Assembly (NCBI GenBank): GCA_022494885.1 | Contig: JAGVSM010004937.1 | Span: forward strand, 62,001 to 126,000 | Direction: 5' to 3' | Source of the DNA: Micrasema longulum | Taxonomy: Eukaryota; Arthropoda; Insecta; Trichoptera; Brachycentridae | DNA length: 64,000 nt | Part shown: piece after piece, positions 52,549 to 62,629 of the stretch | Position numbering within the stretch: position 1 is the first letter of the stretch | Layout: each line of letters starts with the position of its first letter | Program-made: the position numbers and the translations under genes | The notes under the pieces: generated by a model | What the model saw: the letters and a program-made list of their open reading frames with translations, nothing else | Told to the model about the DNA's origin: nothing | The model's database searches: none

Positions 52549-52862
52549 ACCCTATTATTTTCATTATTATTCTGGATAACTTTTATAGCGCCATTTTCAT
52601 GAAAATCGCCTCAAGAGCGCTGTACAATAAACATCCCAACACGTTTTGAAGCTACAGAGCGCATAGGCTGTTGGGTTTCAGTTCCGCGTCTTGCAGCTAC
52701 AGAGCGCCCGGGCGGTTTTAGCCCCCATTTACATTTTACAAATAGAGTGACAGACGTAGTTTTTAAGAAAAAATAAATGTTTACAGATCGATTCTAGATT
52801 ACAACTTATCCTGCCGCCACAGAACGCATGTATAGTTAGAAATCTGGACCCTAATAATAGTT
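52549..52862 (-). mobile_element. Repeat D (SINE-like, L2-type 3' end), copy 1
   Basis: Minus strand: AGATTTCTAACTATACATGC, GTAATCTAGAATCGATCTGT, CGCTCTGTAGCTGCAAGACG, GTGTTGGGATGTTTATTGTA, CAGCGCTCTTGAGGCGATTT, AAATGGCGCTATAAAAGTTA, TCCAGAATAATAATG. The last part is shared with the 3' ends of the L2-like LINEs at 36.6 and 54.45 kb. Second copy at 61980-62325. Confidence 0.8.
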
Positions 52863-52884
52863 GAAGTTTATATTAAAATATATT

Positions 52885-52978
52885 TAGTTAATTCAACAAT
52901 GTTTTGAGTATGTCCAAATGCTTGCAGACTGGCTGAATTTTCTTCCCAGGGAGATGTTCATATTTAAATTTGACAAAT
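52885..52978 (+). repeat. Repeat A terminus
   Basis: CAACAATGTTTTGAGTATGT, CCAAATGCTTGCAGACTGGC, TTCCCAGGGAGATGTTC: left terminus only. Confidence 0.85.
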
Positions 52979-53089
52979 TTTTAACCTTATGTTTATATAT
53001 TTTTCAATTTCCTTTGATTTGGATATTAAAAGAATTGATTTTTTTATATCGCGTGGTAATTAAAATAATAAAGAGTTTTTTTTTGTAAA

Positions 53090-53690
53090 TAATGTTAATT
53101 GTACATTGGCGGGCTTATTGCCAAATGTCGATTTCGTCCAACCAACCAATAAAATAATAGTTTTATTTTTATAATTCAAGTTACAGAACACGTATTCTTG
53201 GCACATATATATACTTTATATTTGGATAATAATGATTTTTCTTACATTTCATTAGCTAGGCATTTATAATTAAGTAGTTTTTCTTTTTTATGTTATTGTT
53301 TTATTAGTATAGGACTACTTACGCTCTAAAGATAAAAAAATCTCCATCTTAGAACAGGCTGTGACATGTTAGATGGAGATTATCATAAACAGAGAACACT
53401 CCGTTTTCATTTTACATTAATCGGTTTTATATAGATTCTTATTTTTTTGCAATAAATTTATAAATAAATTAAAATAAAATAATAAAATATTCAATAGAAA
53501 ATTAAGATTAAAAACCTAAAGATTTATAAAAATAAAAATCTTTGTTTATAAATTACCTTAAATCAAAACTATTACTCAATGGGAAAAAGGAAAAAAGAGG
53601 AAAAAGGAAAGGAGGAGAGATTAAGGAAGAGAAAGGAGATGTTTCTTCAGACGTGATTTAAATTGTATGTACCTACAATACCTTTAGGTC
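53090..53690 (-). mobile_element. CR1/L2-like LINE (family K) 3' end
   Basis: Minus strand: ATCACGTCTGAAGAAACATC (coding SRLKKHL end), CTCCTTTCTCTTCCTTAATC, TTTAAGGTAATTTATAAACA, then at ~53165-53095 AATGTACAATTAAC preceded by CATTTGGCAATAAGCCCGCC. An unrelated segment sits at ~53190-53440 (contains GACATGTTAGATGGAGATTA), so it is interrupted. Confidence 0.7.
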
Positions 53691-53930
53691 GTTATGGGAA
53701 GATAACCATACGCATTTATTGTTTACGTGTGTTCAAATTGCCTTTGGTTAACCTAAAAGCCTAGAAACTCGAGAATGAGTTTGACAAACAATAGGATATA
53801 AACTACAAACCAATATTGACACTCGTGCATATTAAATTAACACGCGTGCCAAACTATTACAAAGTAAAAATACAACTTTGTAAATGGCCCATTGCACATG
53901 TATAGTGCCAATCCGGCGTATACAGGGTGT

Positions 53931-54295
53931 TCTTTAAACCCTGTCACATCCGAAACCACGATGATCAGTATGAGCAATCAGACATATTGGTACATTAAAA
54001 TAAACTTTTAGAACGAATAAAATTTAAAAAAATAATATATATAAAAAAAACAAATGGTTGCTTACTTCTGCAGGGGAGAAGCGAGGGGGGCGCTGAGCAC
54101 GGTTGGCTGTGTATCAGACTCCCCCCTTTCCCTCCTCGTTTCATCCCTGCAGAAGTAAGCAACCATTTGTTTTTTCAATATTTTTTTTAAATAATTTTAT
54201 TCGTTCTAAAAATTTATTTTAATTTGCCAATGTGTCTTCTTGCTCATACTGATCATCGTGGTTTTGGATGTGACAGAGTTTAGAGAACACCTGTA
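53931..54295. mobile_element. Repeat C, complete palindromic MITE
   Basis: The ends TACAGGGTGTTCTTTAAACC and (complement) TACAGGTGTTCTCTAAACTC are inverted. The arms share GTCACATCC.AAACCACGAT, GATCAGTATGAGCAA, AGAACGAATAAAAT and AAATGGTTGCTTACTTCTGC, AGGG. The centre is C/G-skewed (GAAGCGAGGGGGGCGC, ACTCCCCCCTTTCCCTCC). TA flanks could be a target duplication. Other copies at 49065 and 47455. Confidence 0.9.
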
Positions 54296-54436
54296 TATTT
54301 GTACTAAAATAAAATTAATTTATATACAATCCACCTGGCCCGGTAAAATAAGGCTGAGTGGATTTGTTTTTTATTTCCTTTTTTTCGTTTCATTTTTTCT
54401 GTTTCTGCTCGCGAGTGAATTTTTTTGTTAGTGGCT

Positions 54437-55030
54437 TTATTGTTATTATTATGGATAACTTATATAGCGCCATTTTCGTAATAAAATACCTTAAGGGCGC
54501 TTTACATAGTGATTCTATAGATTAATAAATTTATTGAAGCTTTTAAATGTGTAATTTAATTAAAACAATTTATTTTGTTACCATATGCCAAGGATTTATT
54601 CAAATGATTTAGAGAACAAGTGGATTTTAAGCTTTTTCCGAAGCATCACTTCACCCTCACAGCCTCGCACCTCTGCTGAGAGAGTATTCCAGGCCATAGG
54701 GCCTGCGACCGCAAATGCGCGTTCACTGAATTTAGTGCGCTGTTTGCGTAGAGGTATAATAACTTTTTCTCTCGCCGTAGACGTAGCTGATCTATGTACA
54801 TAAGCGTAAGACGCCTGACAGCTAGTTCATCTGGAATGCATAGTTCCCTTAGATATACCGGAGCAGAGTTGTGCAGTGATTTATACATAAGGCAACAGAG
54901 TTTGTATTACACCCTCTGTGGAAAACGTAGCCAGTGTAATTCCCGAAGTAGTGGAGTGATATGACTGAACATAGAGATTCTGAAAATAAGTCTCGCTGCA
55001 GCATTTAATACGGGCTGTAGGCGAGTTTAG
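54437..55030 (-). pseudogene. L2/CR1-like LINE C-terminus and 3' end
   Basis: The minus strand reads LQPVLNAAARLIFRISMFSH, ITPLLRELHWLRFPQRV-stop-YKLCC, LMYKSLHNSAPVYLRELCIP, LRLRREKKLLYLY (frameshift), RAFAVAGPMAWNTLSAEVRG and MLRKKLKIHLFSKSF. All classic L2 C-terminal blocks. The 3' end is AAAGCGCCCTTAAGGTATTT, AATGGCGCTATATAAGTTAT with an (ATAATA)n tail at 54437-54460. Stops and frameshifts; inactive. Confidence 0.88.
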
Positions 55031-55039
55031 TTATTTCTA

Positions 55040-55405
55040 ATCTTTTTAGATTGTTTCTACAAAAACCACCTTTATTAACATGTAAAATTTCACACCCATT
55101 TCGTTCGACGCATAACTTAAAAGTCAAAGCGATTAATACAAATATATAAACAAATAATGTAAAATGTCATACCACAAAGTAAAAAATGTTTTTGACATTT
55201 TATTTCACAATATTCCGTCCATACACTACTATTATTTGTTATAGACGGAGATTACATATAATTTAAAGACAGGCAGATATCTCGCATACTGTTATTTGTC
55301 TGCGTTCTTCTTTTTCCAAAAAAGCATTCTTTCAATTTTTTTACTGTTTGACTAAAATGGAATGGACAACTAGGCTTGGTAATTTATTCAAGTCTGAAAC
55401 TACCC
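55040..55405. other. No gene recognised
   Basis: AT-rich; nothing noticed. Confidence 0.35.
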
Positions 55406-55410
55406 TAGCT

Positions 55411-55505
55411 GTGGGAGAAATAGTTGGAAAAAGAGGGAGGGGATAACTGTTTAACTCACGCCCCTCCCTTCACCCTCTCCCTCTTTTCTCAACTATTTCT
55501 CCCAC
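55411..55505. repeat. Inverted repeat, purine/pyrimidine-rich arms
   Basis: GTGGGAGAAATAGTTG..AAAAGAGGGAG and its complement CTCCCTCTTTTCTCAACTAT-TTCTCCCAC form a ~40-bp imperfect stem with a ~15-bp spacer. Confidence 0.8.
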
Positions 55506-55892
55506 AATATAAAATATTTTCATAACCTAGGAGAGTTGTAACAGAGGAGTGTTGAAACAATGGCGATTTCGAGAAAACTTTGATCGATTGCGAACTGGCA
55601 ACTTCACGCATTTATTGTTTTTTTGACGCGCCACTTGATGGAGTCGGCAACAGCAGTCTACAGGGAGTGGTTGTGTGTATACGACATCTGAACGGAAAAA
55701 AATATACCAAAAGTAAGATTTTGGCCAGTATTTTGATAGCCTGCTTTTCGATACGTATTACGTGAACTACTGACGTGATATTATTTCCAATATGCACTAA
55801 CTATCTAAGTTTCAAAGCGTGATATTGTTTTTTATAGGTCGCCTCTAGTTTTGAGGTTAAAAGCCATTATTCTGAACAAGACCTGCTTTTTT

Positions 55893-55937
55893 GGGCCTAG
55901 GAGAGTTGAAACAGCTTGTTTCAACTCTCCTAGGCCC
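55893..55937. repeat. Perfect 45-bp palindrome
   Basis: GGGCCTAGGAGAGTTGAAAC-A and its exact complement around a 3-nt centre (GCT). A related single arm CCTAGGAGAGTTGTAACAGA lies at 55526-55545, so 55411-55937 may be one foldback element with internal fill. Confidence 0.9.
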
Positions 55938-55939
55938 TT

Positions 55940-56700
55940 CTAGGTACATATCTAAATAAGACAAAAGATACAACATTTTTGATAAAGGATTATGGCAGTT
56001 TAGGAATTTTTGAACTTGTGACCTCTCTCACTTTACACACTGCGTAATACTGTCCATTCTTCCTACAAAGTACAATTACATATCAGAACATCAATTTTGT
56101 TAATACCTATCTACGATATTCGTTCTCTCAACAGATTATTCAACTCGGGATGTATAATTGTAAAATCAAAGTAAAATAAATAACGTTCCGTGAGATGACG
56201 AAACGCAAAACAGCAAGGTGAAATCTACACCTGTGCTCTGCGTTGTTCTTGGCGAACTAGGCAAGTATCTACCTATCAAAGTTCATGTACTTGCCTACTT
56301 TTATTTATTTGAGATACCAACAACTAATACTAATAATACACCGCCAGTAAGCGCCCCTGTGAAAAGAAAACTAACACATCAACGAAACTCTTAAAACCTA
56401 GCTGATGTCAGTTTGTCCCTTTTGTTTACGACGCAATAATCGTGTCGTTTCACAGTTATGATCGCGTATCTGCATGTATTCTGTATTATAATAATCGCCC
56501 CTAGGCGAATTCCGCGATTGGATAGTGCCCATGTCTGATTGGTCCGGCCATTTGTAATAGTTTAAAATCTTTTCTGATTTCGAAAACGTTTTTATTGCTG
56601 TTCTCGATTTGTTAATTTCCACTATCGATGTTTTGTCATTTAAATAACTATCGATTTCCTCGGGTACATCCCTATGCTCCTGAACTATGACATGTCGCTG
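55940..56700. other. Weak repeat A remnant; otherwise unrecognised
   Basis: ~56000-56150 has distant repeat A words (CTTTACACACTGCGTAATAC, TGTCCATTCTTCC). Frame 56398-56622 (minus) has no domain. Confidence 0.35.
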
Positions 56701-56704
56701 TGAT

Positions 56705-56945
56705 AGTGGATAGTGCCCACGTCGTTTCCCCGTAAGGACAGGCAGAGAAGATAAAACGCCATATCACTATGTCTGCATACAGATTTCGCTTCCTTTATAT
56801 TCCTACATCTTCATGCACGCTCGCCGATTATTCCGACTTTTGACTGTCTTTCGCAATTTCTGCGTCCATCAACAATCGCATCGTAAACCTTCTAGGCTTT
56901 TCTTTTGCTGTTCATGCGCTAATACACCTTCTAATATTAACAATT
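56705..56945 (-). pseudogene. RTE-like LINE 3' end remnant
   Basis: Minus strand: KPRRF (from GRPRKTW), MRLLMDAEIAKDSQKSE, NNRRACMKM, then LSSLPVLTGK(R)RG, matching KSRNNRRACMRRCMNVGEAR and ILSAYTYGERA of the 58-kb copy. Heavily decayed. Confidence 0.7.
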
Positions 56946-56949
56946 ATAA

Positions 56950-57340
56950 TGTATTGTTTACTTAACAATTATTTGAAAAGTTTTATTTAGGGAAATTTCA
57001 TTTGAAATAAATTTGTACAAGGGTGGATGTACTGACATCTATCGAATAAAATAAAATATAACTTCACACAAAGAACATTTACGCAAGGTTGTTTATTATT
57101 TCACAGATGTCGTTAGAGTCATTAAATTACTCCATCGAATAATTTTATTGTTTTGGCTTTTTTTTTTTTTTAATAAAAATATTTTTGAACTATGGATGGA
57201 AGAATTTATGAAGGATGATTAAATTCTATCGATGAAATTAAAATTGAACTGCTGTAAAACTACTCTTATCCTTCGTCAAACAGCGATTTTATTTTGTCTA
57301 CATTATTTATTTTATGTGTATTAATTTAGACCATCTCTTC
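56950..57340. other. No gene recognised
   Basis: AT-rich 5' flank of the tRNA-Leu gene. Nothing specific noticed. Confidence 0.4.
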
Positions 57341-57344
57341 ACAT

Positions 57345-57459
57345 GTCAGGATGGCCGAGCGGTCTAAGGCGCCAGACTCAAGGTACACCTTACCCGTTAA
57401 CGCGGGGCGAGCTCTTCTGGTCCTCTCTGAGGGCGTGGGTTCGAATCCCACTTCTGACA
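57345..57459 (+). tRNA. tRNA-Leu-CAA: tRNA-Leu (anticodon CAA), intron-containing
   Basis: The acceptor stem GTCAGGA pairs with TTCTGAC, and A at 57459 is the discriminator base. The D arm, GCCGAGCGGTCTAAGGC, gives the A box. The anticodon arm CCAGACTCAAG is followed by a 32-nt intron (57383-57414), then TTCTGG. The long variable arm GTCCTCTCTGAGGGC and T arm GTGGGTTCGAATCCCAC (B box) are intact. CAA reads UUG codons. An intron one base 3' of the anticodon is standard for this isoacceptor in animals and needs tRNA splicing endonuclease. Pol III terminator TTTTT begins 5 nt downstream. Everything is consistent with a functional gene. Confidence 0.98.
57383..57414 (+). other. tRNA-Leu intron (32 nt)
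   Basis: GTACACCTTACCCGTTAACG then CGGGGCGAGCTC, after nucleotide 37 of the mature tRNA. Removing it restores a 7-nt anticodon loop closed by CCAGA/TCTGG. Confidence 0.9.
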
Positions 57460-57463
57460 CATC

Positions 57464-57468
57464 TTTTT
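57464..57468 (+). terminator. Pol III terminator of tRNA-Leu
   Basis: T5 run just after the 3' end of the tRNA. Confidence 0.85.
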
Positions 57469-57661
57469 GAGAAATTCTTCTAAATTTCATATTTGTATTA
57501 TTTTGGACAAAACGTGCACTTTTTGTTAATATTGTTTTCTACTGTATTAATGGAACGGTGATCTGTATAAAAAAACAGTACCAAAATGCTTCAATGGAAC
57601 GTGTAATAGAAAAAAACTAAAAATCTACTTGTTCATTCATTTCAATAAATCATACAAATTC

Positions 57662-57742
57662 TATTTATTTATTTAACTTTTTGTACATAATGTTAATTGT
57701 ATATTGGCGGGCTTATTTCCAAATGGCAATTTATTCCAACCA
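57662..57742 (-). repeat. LINE family K 3' terminus fragment
   Basis: Minus strand: GGAATAAATTGCCATTTGGA, AATAAGCCCGCCAATATACA, ATTAACATTATGTACAAAAA, GTTAAATAAATA: tail part of the family seen at 8.5 and 53.1 kb. Confidence 0.75.
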
Positions 57743-57744
57743 AC

Positions 57745-58160
57745 CAATTTATTCAGTAAGTACTGCATAAGAGTAGAGTGCGCTTGAGAGAGAAATAGGG
57801 GCTAGATTGAAATTTATTTATTTATTGTGAACATACGCACATGTAACAAAAAAGAAACGTAATAACAGCTAGCTAGTAGCTAGGTAGTAGGGACACGAAA
57901 CAAAGAACTCCTGTAAATTGTAAAACAGTGCAATAATAAAAAGATAACGCGCTAGCTAAAAATATATATGCATAATTCGTTGTTGTTAAAAAAATCTTTA
58001 AGATATTAATTATAATATATTTTTTAGTAAGTATATTATTGAAAACATTATAATATTTACAATGATACGACAAAACTGCTTCTTTTATTTATTGGTTTTA
58101 TTATTTGGGATGTGTGATGTCACCATGGCTGTTCAACGATAAATCGATAACTGCATATAA
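57745..58160. other. No gene recognised
   Basis: AT-rich sequence up to the LINE junction at about 58160. Confidence 0.4.
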
Positions 58161-59065
58161 GAACTGAAAAGAATGGGAGCAAAAATGGGTGATTTAATTG
58201 TCAATTATCTTTTGTATGCTGACGATGCTGTACTTCTTGCTAACAACAAAGAGGAACTGCAATTCTTGGTAACAAAGGTCTACGATGCATGCAAGAGAAG
58301 CGATTTGCCGATGAATGTCGATAAATCGAATGTGATGGTTTTTGAACGAAATGAAAGTATGACTAAATGTGAAATCACTGTGAATGGAGTTTTACTAAAA
58401 CAAGTAGAGGAATTTGTGTATCTGGGAAGTATGTTCACTAGGGATGGAATGACTGAAAAAGATATTGAAAGGAGGGTGAGTGCCGGGAACAGAGTAAACG
58501 GTGCACTTAAATCGATCTTGGCAAATAAATGTTTGTCACAAGAGGTAAAATTGTCAGTTCACAACGGAGTCCTGGTCCCGTCCCTGATGTAAGGGAGCGA
58601 AGTATGGAATTGGAAAAACAGGGATGAAAGTAGGCTCAATGCTGTCGAAATGCGATCTCTCAGGCGAATGTGTGGTAAAACTATGTACGATAGATGCACA
58701 AATGTTGAGATCCGTACATTATGTAAGGCTGAGACAAGCATTATCGACAAAATCAAGAAAGGAACTCTGCGCTGGTTTGGACATGCAGAACGAATGGACA
58801 GCGAAAGAACGGCTAAGAATATTTACAATACGAATGTTGATGGATGCAGATATAAAGGAAGACCGAGAAAGACATGGCATGACCAAATCCAACAAATACT
58901 TAAAGATGGACATGTCAAAAGTCGGAATAATCGGCGCGCGTGCATGAGAAGATGTATGAATGTAGGGGAAGCGAGAAATGCAAAGATAGTGTTGTGGCGT
59001 TCTATCCTCTCTGCCTACACTTACGGGGAAAGGGCGTGATGGTTTGTTGTTGTTGTTGTTATTAT
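58160..59065 (+). pseudogene. RTE-like LINE, best-preserved copy (RT palm to C-terminus)
   Basis: One continuous frame 58173-59039, broken only by TAA at 58590. It reads MGAKMGDLIVNYLLYADDAV then LLANNKEELQFL (YADD, motif C), DLPMNVDKSNVMVF, VEEFVYLGSMFTRDGMTEKD, NKCLSQEVKLSVHNGVLVPS, the stop where a sister copy has Tyr, then AVEMRSLRRMCGKTMYDRCT, DKIKKGTLRWFGHAERMDSE, GRPRKTWHDQI, RRACMRRCMNVGEARNAKIV and RSILSAYTYGERA. The 3' end is a (TTG)n tail (59043-59062). 5'-truncated just before motif C. Only one disabling change suggests it is young. Sister copies: 5.2-6.2, 2.2-2.9 and 56.7 kb. Confidence 0.93.
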
Positions 59066-59240
59066 TTTGGTGAATTCATGTAATGTATAAAATAAATGTT
59101 TATTATTTACGGGAATATTTTTGACAAAAATACATTTTATGATGCTATTCCATTGTGCAATGCGCCGTTATCATCGACTATGCATACATACGTATGATCT
59201 AATTATAATTTATACTGTATTTTTGCCTCAACGTGCACAA

Positions 59241-59260
59241 GCCTTCGTGGCGCAATCGGC

Positions 59261-59297
<37 letters not shown>

Positions 59298-59314
59298 GAG
59301 TCCACCCGGGGGCG
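59241..59314 (+). tRNA. tRNA-Asn-GTT: tRNA-Asn (anticodon GTT)
   Basis: GCCTTCG pairs with CGGGGGC (two G-U pairs), D arm GGCGCAATCGGCTAGCGC, anticodon arm TTCGGCTGTTAACCGAA with GTT, T arm GGTGGTTCGAGTCCACC, discriminator G. Sequence follows the metazoan tRNA-Asn closely, and A and B boxes are intact. T5 terminator at 59319-59323. GTT reads AAU and AAC. The two wobble pairs in the acceptor stem are the only weakness. Confidence 0.96.
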
Positions 59315-59318
59315 ATTA

Positions 59319-59323
59319 TTTTT
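59319..59323 (+). terminator. Pol III terminator of tRNA-Asn
   Basis: T5 run 4 nt after the tRNA end. Confidence 0.85.
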
Positions 59324-59324
59324 G

Positions 59325-61125
59325 AAGTTTTTTAAATCAAATCTTAAAAATATTTTTTTCATTATAAGTACCATAGAAGTATGTTTGTAAATTATATTTA
59401 CGAAAAAAAAAAAATCACCATAAGGTTAAGCTGTTATAATAAAAATATATTTATTTATTTTAACGCCTTGCAGGCTTTCAAATATTTTGCGTATATAAAT
59501 ATAAAGACAGGCATGTATTTTGTTAGATTGTAATTGTTGTAACTTTCTGTTACCAAAGTTAAATTTTATTGTAGAAATATGATACTGGTGCATAGTAATG
59601 TTTGGTGCTTACTGAGATTATTTATTATACTCGAAAATTAACTAAAATATCATACTTTTTTATCTTATATGAATTAAAAATAATTAGAAATAAAAATATC
59701 GGGCGGAAATTCGCATCTCGTAATAATATTCTAAGAAGACCAAAAAGGACACGAAGCCGGTAATGTATTATATTAAACCTACAAAACATAGAATAAAGAA
59801 TTCTTAATTCTATGCTACACAATGAATGACATGTGGGAAGTCAAATGACAGAAGGGACCATCTGTAATTTTTTCTGTTTTTTAGTTTCCAAAAGTTTTAA
59901 TAAATATTTCAGTAAATCCGCATAGTAAAAAAAACAAAAAGCGTAATTTAAAATGGTTATTTATAATAGAAAAGTAACACTAAAATATTTTAGTTTTTGA
60001 AGTCTTGAAATGAAGTCGTATTTCAGCTCTCCTGAACATTTTTGAAAATTACAGTAAATAGCAATACAACGGGCCGAGGTACTCAGATCGAGAATTGCAA
60101 CCGCAAAATAAGATTTTTTTAAAAATATTTTTAAAAATTTGAATTGAAAAAATATTACATAATGTTGTATTATATTTCTAAGGAATTTTTGTAATCAGTT
60201 ATTTTTTGTTTTGTACGGCATTATGTGAAAAGGACCTTAATTATATTGTTATGGTATTTGTTACAATCAGTGTAAAGTTTCCGCAAACCAAGTTTTGTAA
60301 AATTTCCATTGAAAATAAACGTAAAAATGTAATTTTTCAATAAAAAATAAAATAAAAGCGCCATCTATGAATAATACGTTTCATATTTTCGTTAAGAATC
60401 ACCTTAAGCTTAAAACAAAACCAAAAATTTGGTACGCTTTTATTCAAAAAGGGCTTCTGTGTAAAATAATGACATACTGGTAAACGTCTCGTCGTTTTAC
60501 GCCGGGGTTCTGTTCCGAGAGACACCGGCGTAAAAGTTAATTGATTATTAGGTCGGCGTTACTAGTTTGAAAAACTGTAAATGGCCAGTAACGTCTAATT
60601 TATTGAGATGAGTAGAATCAATTGGCACATTAACATTAAAAAAGAAGAACGTTTACTTAATTACTAAATAAAAAGGGCGTTTCTAGCTAGAAACGTCTTT
60701 TTCTTGTATTTTTTTTTACTTAAAAGAAGATGAAAATGTTAATTTTTAAATATATAACGTAAAAATTATTAAAATTAATATACGTATTCCGTTAGGGCAA
60801 ACCATATTACATACTGTTGCATAATAATATACTTAATTTTTGTAGTATTTTTCACACAGCGAATTTTTTAATCTCAGAGTTACAAAATATTTATTTTCTC
60901 CGTTTTTTGTTTTATTTAGAAACGTCCTTCTTTCTTATGACGGCAGTGTGCTCGTACACCAGAACACCACTCCAAGCAGTTAGCCTGATGGCGAATGAGC
61001 AGAGAATCCGCAGCGTCCTGTGCCCGTATATGGTTTCGGATTTTACTTTATTCCGTCTCAATATACACCTATACAGGACCATAAAAAAAAGATCAGTGAA
61101 TCCAACACAAAATATATTTCTAAGA
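59325..61125. other. No gene recognised; two small hairpins
   Basis: AT-rich. 60493-60533 has TTTTACGCCGG and its complement CCGGCGTAAAA around 19 bp. ~60677-60697 contains CGTTTCTAGCTAGAAACG, a perfect 18-bp palindrome. The frame 60817-61155 has no recognisable domain. Confidence 0.4.
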
Positions 61126-61129
61126 GCTG

Positions 61130-61215
61130 GTTACTTCCATCTCCGACAAATCTAATCCGTACGGAGAAATATTCATATAGACGCATCTAAAGCTCTTGTG
61201 AATATGTAAATGCCT
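61130..61215 (+). pseudogene. L2-like LINE fragment
   Basis: FHLRQI-stop-SVRRNIHIDASKALVN mirrors FHLRQIKSVRRNIPIAATKA at 35.97-36.02 kb; truncated after ~85 bp. Confidence 0.7.
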
Positions 61216-61219
61216 ATAC

Positions 61220-61970
61220 AAAAAATCACTGAACTACCTCATTGCCAAACCTATTACTTTGCTCGACGTACGTACTTAATTATTATTTTTATTATTATTT
61301 TTATTACCATTTTTAATTGCTAGAATTTCATGCATGGTCCGTGCGCTTTGTAGCTGCAAGACGTTTGAAATATTAGCATCCATATTATGTAAATGTACTA
61401 ACTAAATAAAATCTAATATAGACATCAACTATAGTCTTTAAAACAAAGCTTGATTAGAATGACAGCTGTCAAACTAATTTCATTAGTGATGGGAAATTAC
61501 TGATCACTGATCAAATCGATTTTATCAGTTATTTCATGCAATCGTGAAACTCTGTTTCCGGAAATTGATATAAAAAACGCAAAAACAAGCCTATTATAGT
61601 GTGTTTAACACAATTATTTACCAAAAAATGAGACTTTTTTCATGTACAACATCAAATGAATTATTTTTTTATTCGATCAATTTACATTGATCAATTTGTC
61701 CCATCTCCAACGTTTTTGCGAAATGATGTAACCTTGTAAGAACGTCGTTAATAATTAGGTTTATTTTCGTTTTTTTTAGTTTTAAAGCTGATTTTATATT
61801 TCAATGTTTCAAGCATTGTATTAAAAAAATAAATTAACACGCCAGATACAAATGATTTTTCGTGTGTGAATATAAATAACTTCTTTGGCGTTACTACAAA
61901 GTTATGTCGTCACTTTTTCTGACAACTGTCATTCTAATCATGTTACATTTTAAAGATTATAGGTACACAA
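61220..61970. other. Repeat D scrap, otherwise unrecognised
   Basis: ~61335-61375 (GGTCCGTGCGCTTTGTAGCT, GCAAGACG) echoes repeat D. The rest is AT-rich without signal. Confidence 0.35.
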
Positions 61971-61977
61971 TAAACAG

Positions 61978-62325
61978 GGTCTAGATTTCTAACTGTTCAT
62001 AAGCTCCATACTTGCAGGATTATGCTGTAATCTAGAATCTATGACAGGTCATGAGCCCTGTAAAAGCCTAGACTTCCATATTCCCTTCTTTAAGGTACTC
62101 CCCATCCCTGTTGTAATGTCTTAATCTATCTGTAAACGTTTTTATTTTGTTAAAACATGTCTTGGTCACGTGAATTGTAAAATGTAAGTGTCGGCTAGAT
62201 TTCTAACCTTCCGTGCACTCTGTAGCTGCAAGAGGTGTTGGGATGTTTACTGTGAAGCGCTCTTAAGGTGATTTTCACAAAAATGGCGTTGTGAAAGTTA
62301 TCCAGGTTAATAATCAAAATTACAT
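61978..62325 (+). mobile_element. Repeat D, copy 2, with an 80-bp piece of repeat A inserted
   Basis: AGGGTCTAGATTTCTAACTG..GTAATCTAGAATCT, then at 62043-62122 a repeat A piece, then ATCTGTAAACGTTTTTATTT, CACTCTGTAGCTGCAAGAGG, TGTTGGGATGTTTACTGTGA, AGCGCTCTTAAGGTGATTTT, AAATGGCGTTGTGAAAGTTA-TCCAGG. Same order as the minus-strand copy at 52549-52862, which lacks the 80-bp piece. Confidence 0.85.
62043..62122 (-). repeat. 80-bp repeat A piece with 7-bp flanking duplication
   Basis: GACAGGTCATGAGCCCTGTA, AAAGCCTAGACTTCCATATT, CCCTTCTTTAAGGTACTCCC. AATCTAT occurs on both sides (62036-62042 and 62123-62129). Confidence 0.8.
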
Positions 62326-62538
62326 ATACTTTTGTATACTTTACTGTTTGCCCCACCTCGCATTAAATTTGTAAATACACTAATCATCGAATTATAACAT
62401 CTTAATTCTATGAAATCAAAAATAATTATGTTTCAGATATCAATTTTAAGAAAATATTTATTTTACATCAACAAAAATAAGAAAGTCTTTTCTGAAGCAT
62501 TTAGTTTATATGTTTGAATTTTTCCCCTTCTCTCATCT

Positions 62539-62610
62539 GGGGATATAGCTCAGTGGTAGAGCATTCGACTGCAGATCGAGAGGTCCCCGGTTCAAACCCG
62601 GGTGTCCCCT
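62539..62610 (+). tRNA. tRNA-Cys-GCA: tRNA-Cys (anticodon GCA)
   Basis: GGGGATA pairs with TGTCCCC, D arm GCTCAGTGGTAGAGC, anticodon arm TTCGACTGCAGATCGAG with GCA, T arm CCCGGTTCAAACCCGGG, discriminator T. The U73 discriminator is the expected identity base for Cys. A and B boxes are intact and a T8 terminator lies 6 nt downstream. Reads UGU/UGC. 72 nt, no intron. Confidence 0.98.
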
Positions 62611-62616
62611 AACATA

Positions 62617-62624
62617 TTTTTTTT
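62617..62624 (+). terminator. Pol III terminator of tRNA-Cys
   Basis: T8 run. Confidence 0.9.
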
Positions 62625-62629
62625 CTTCC

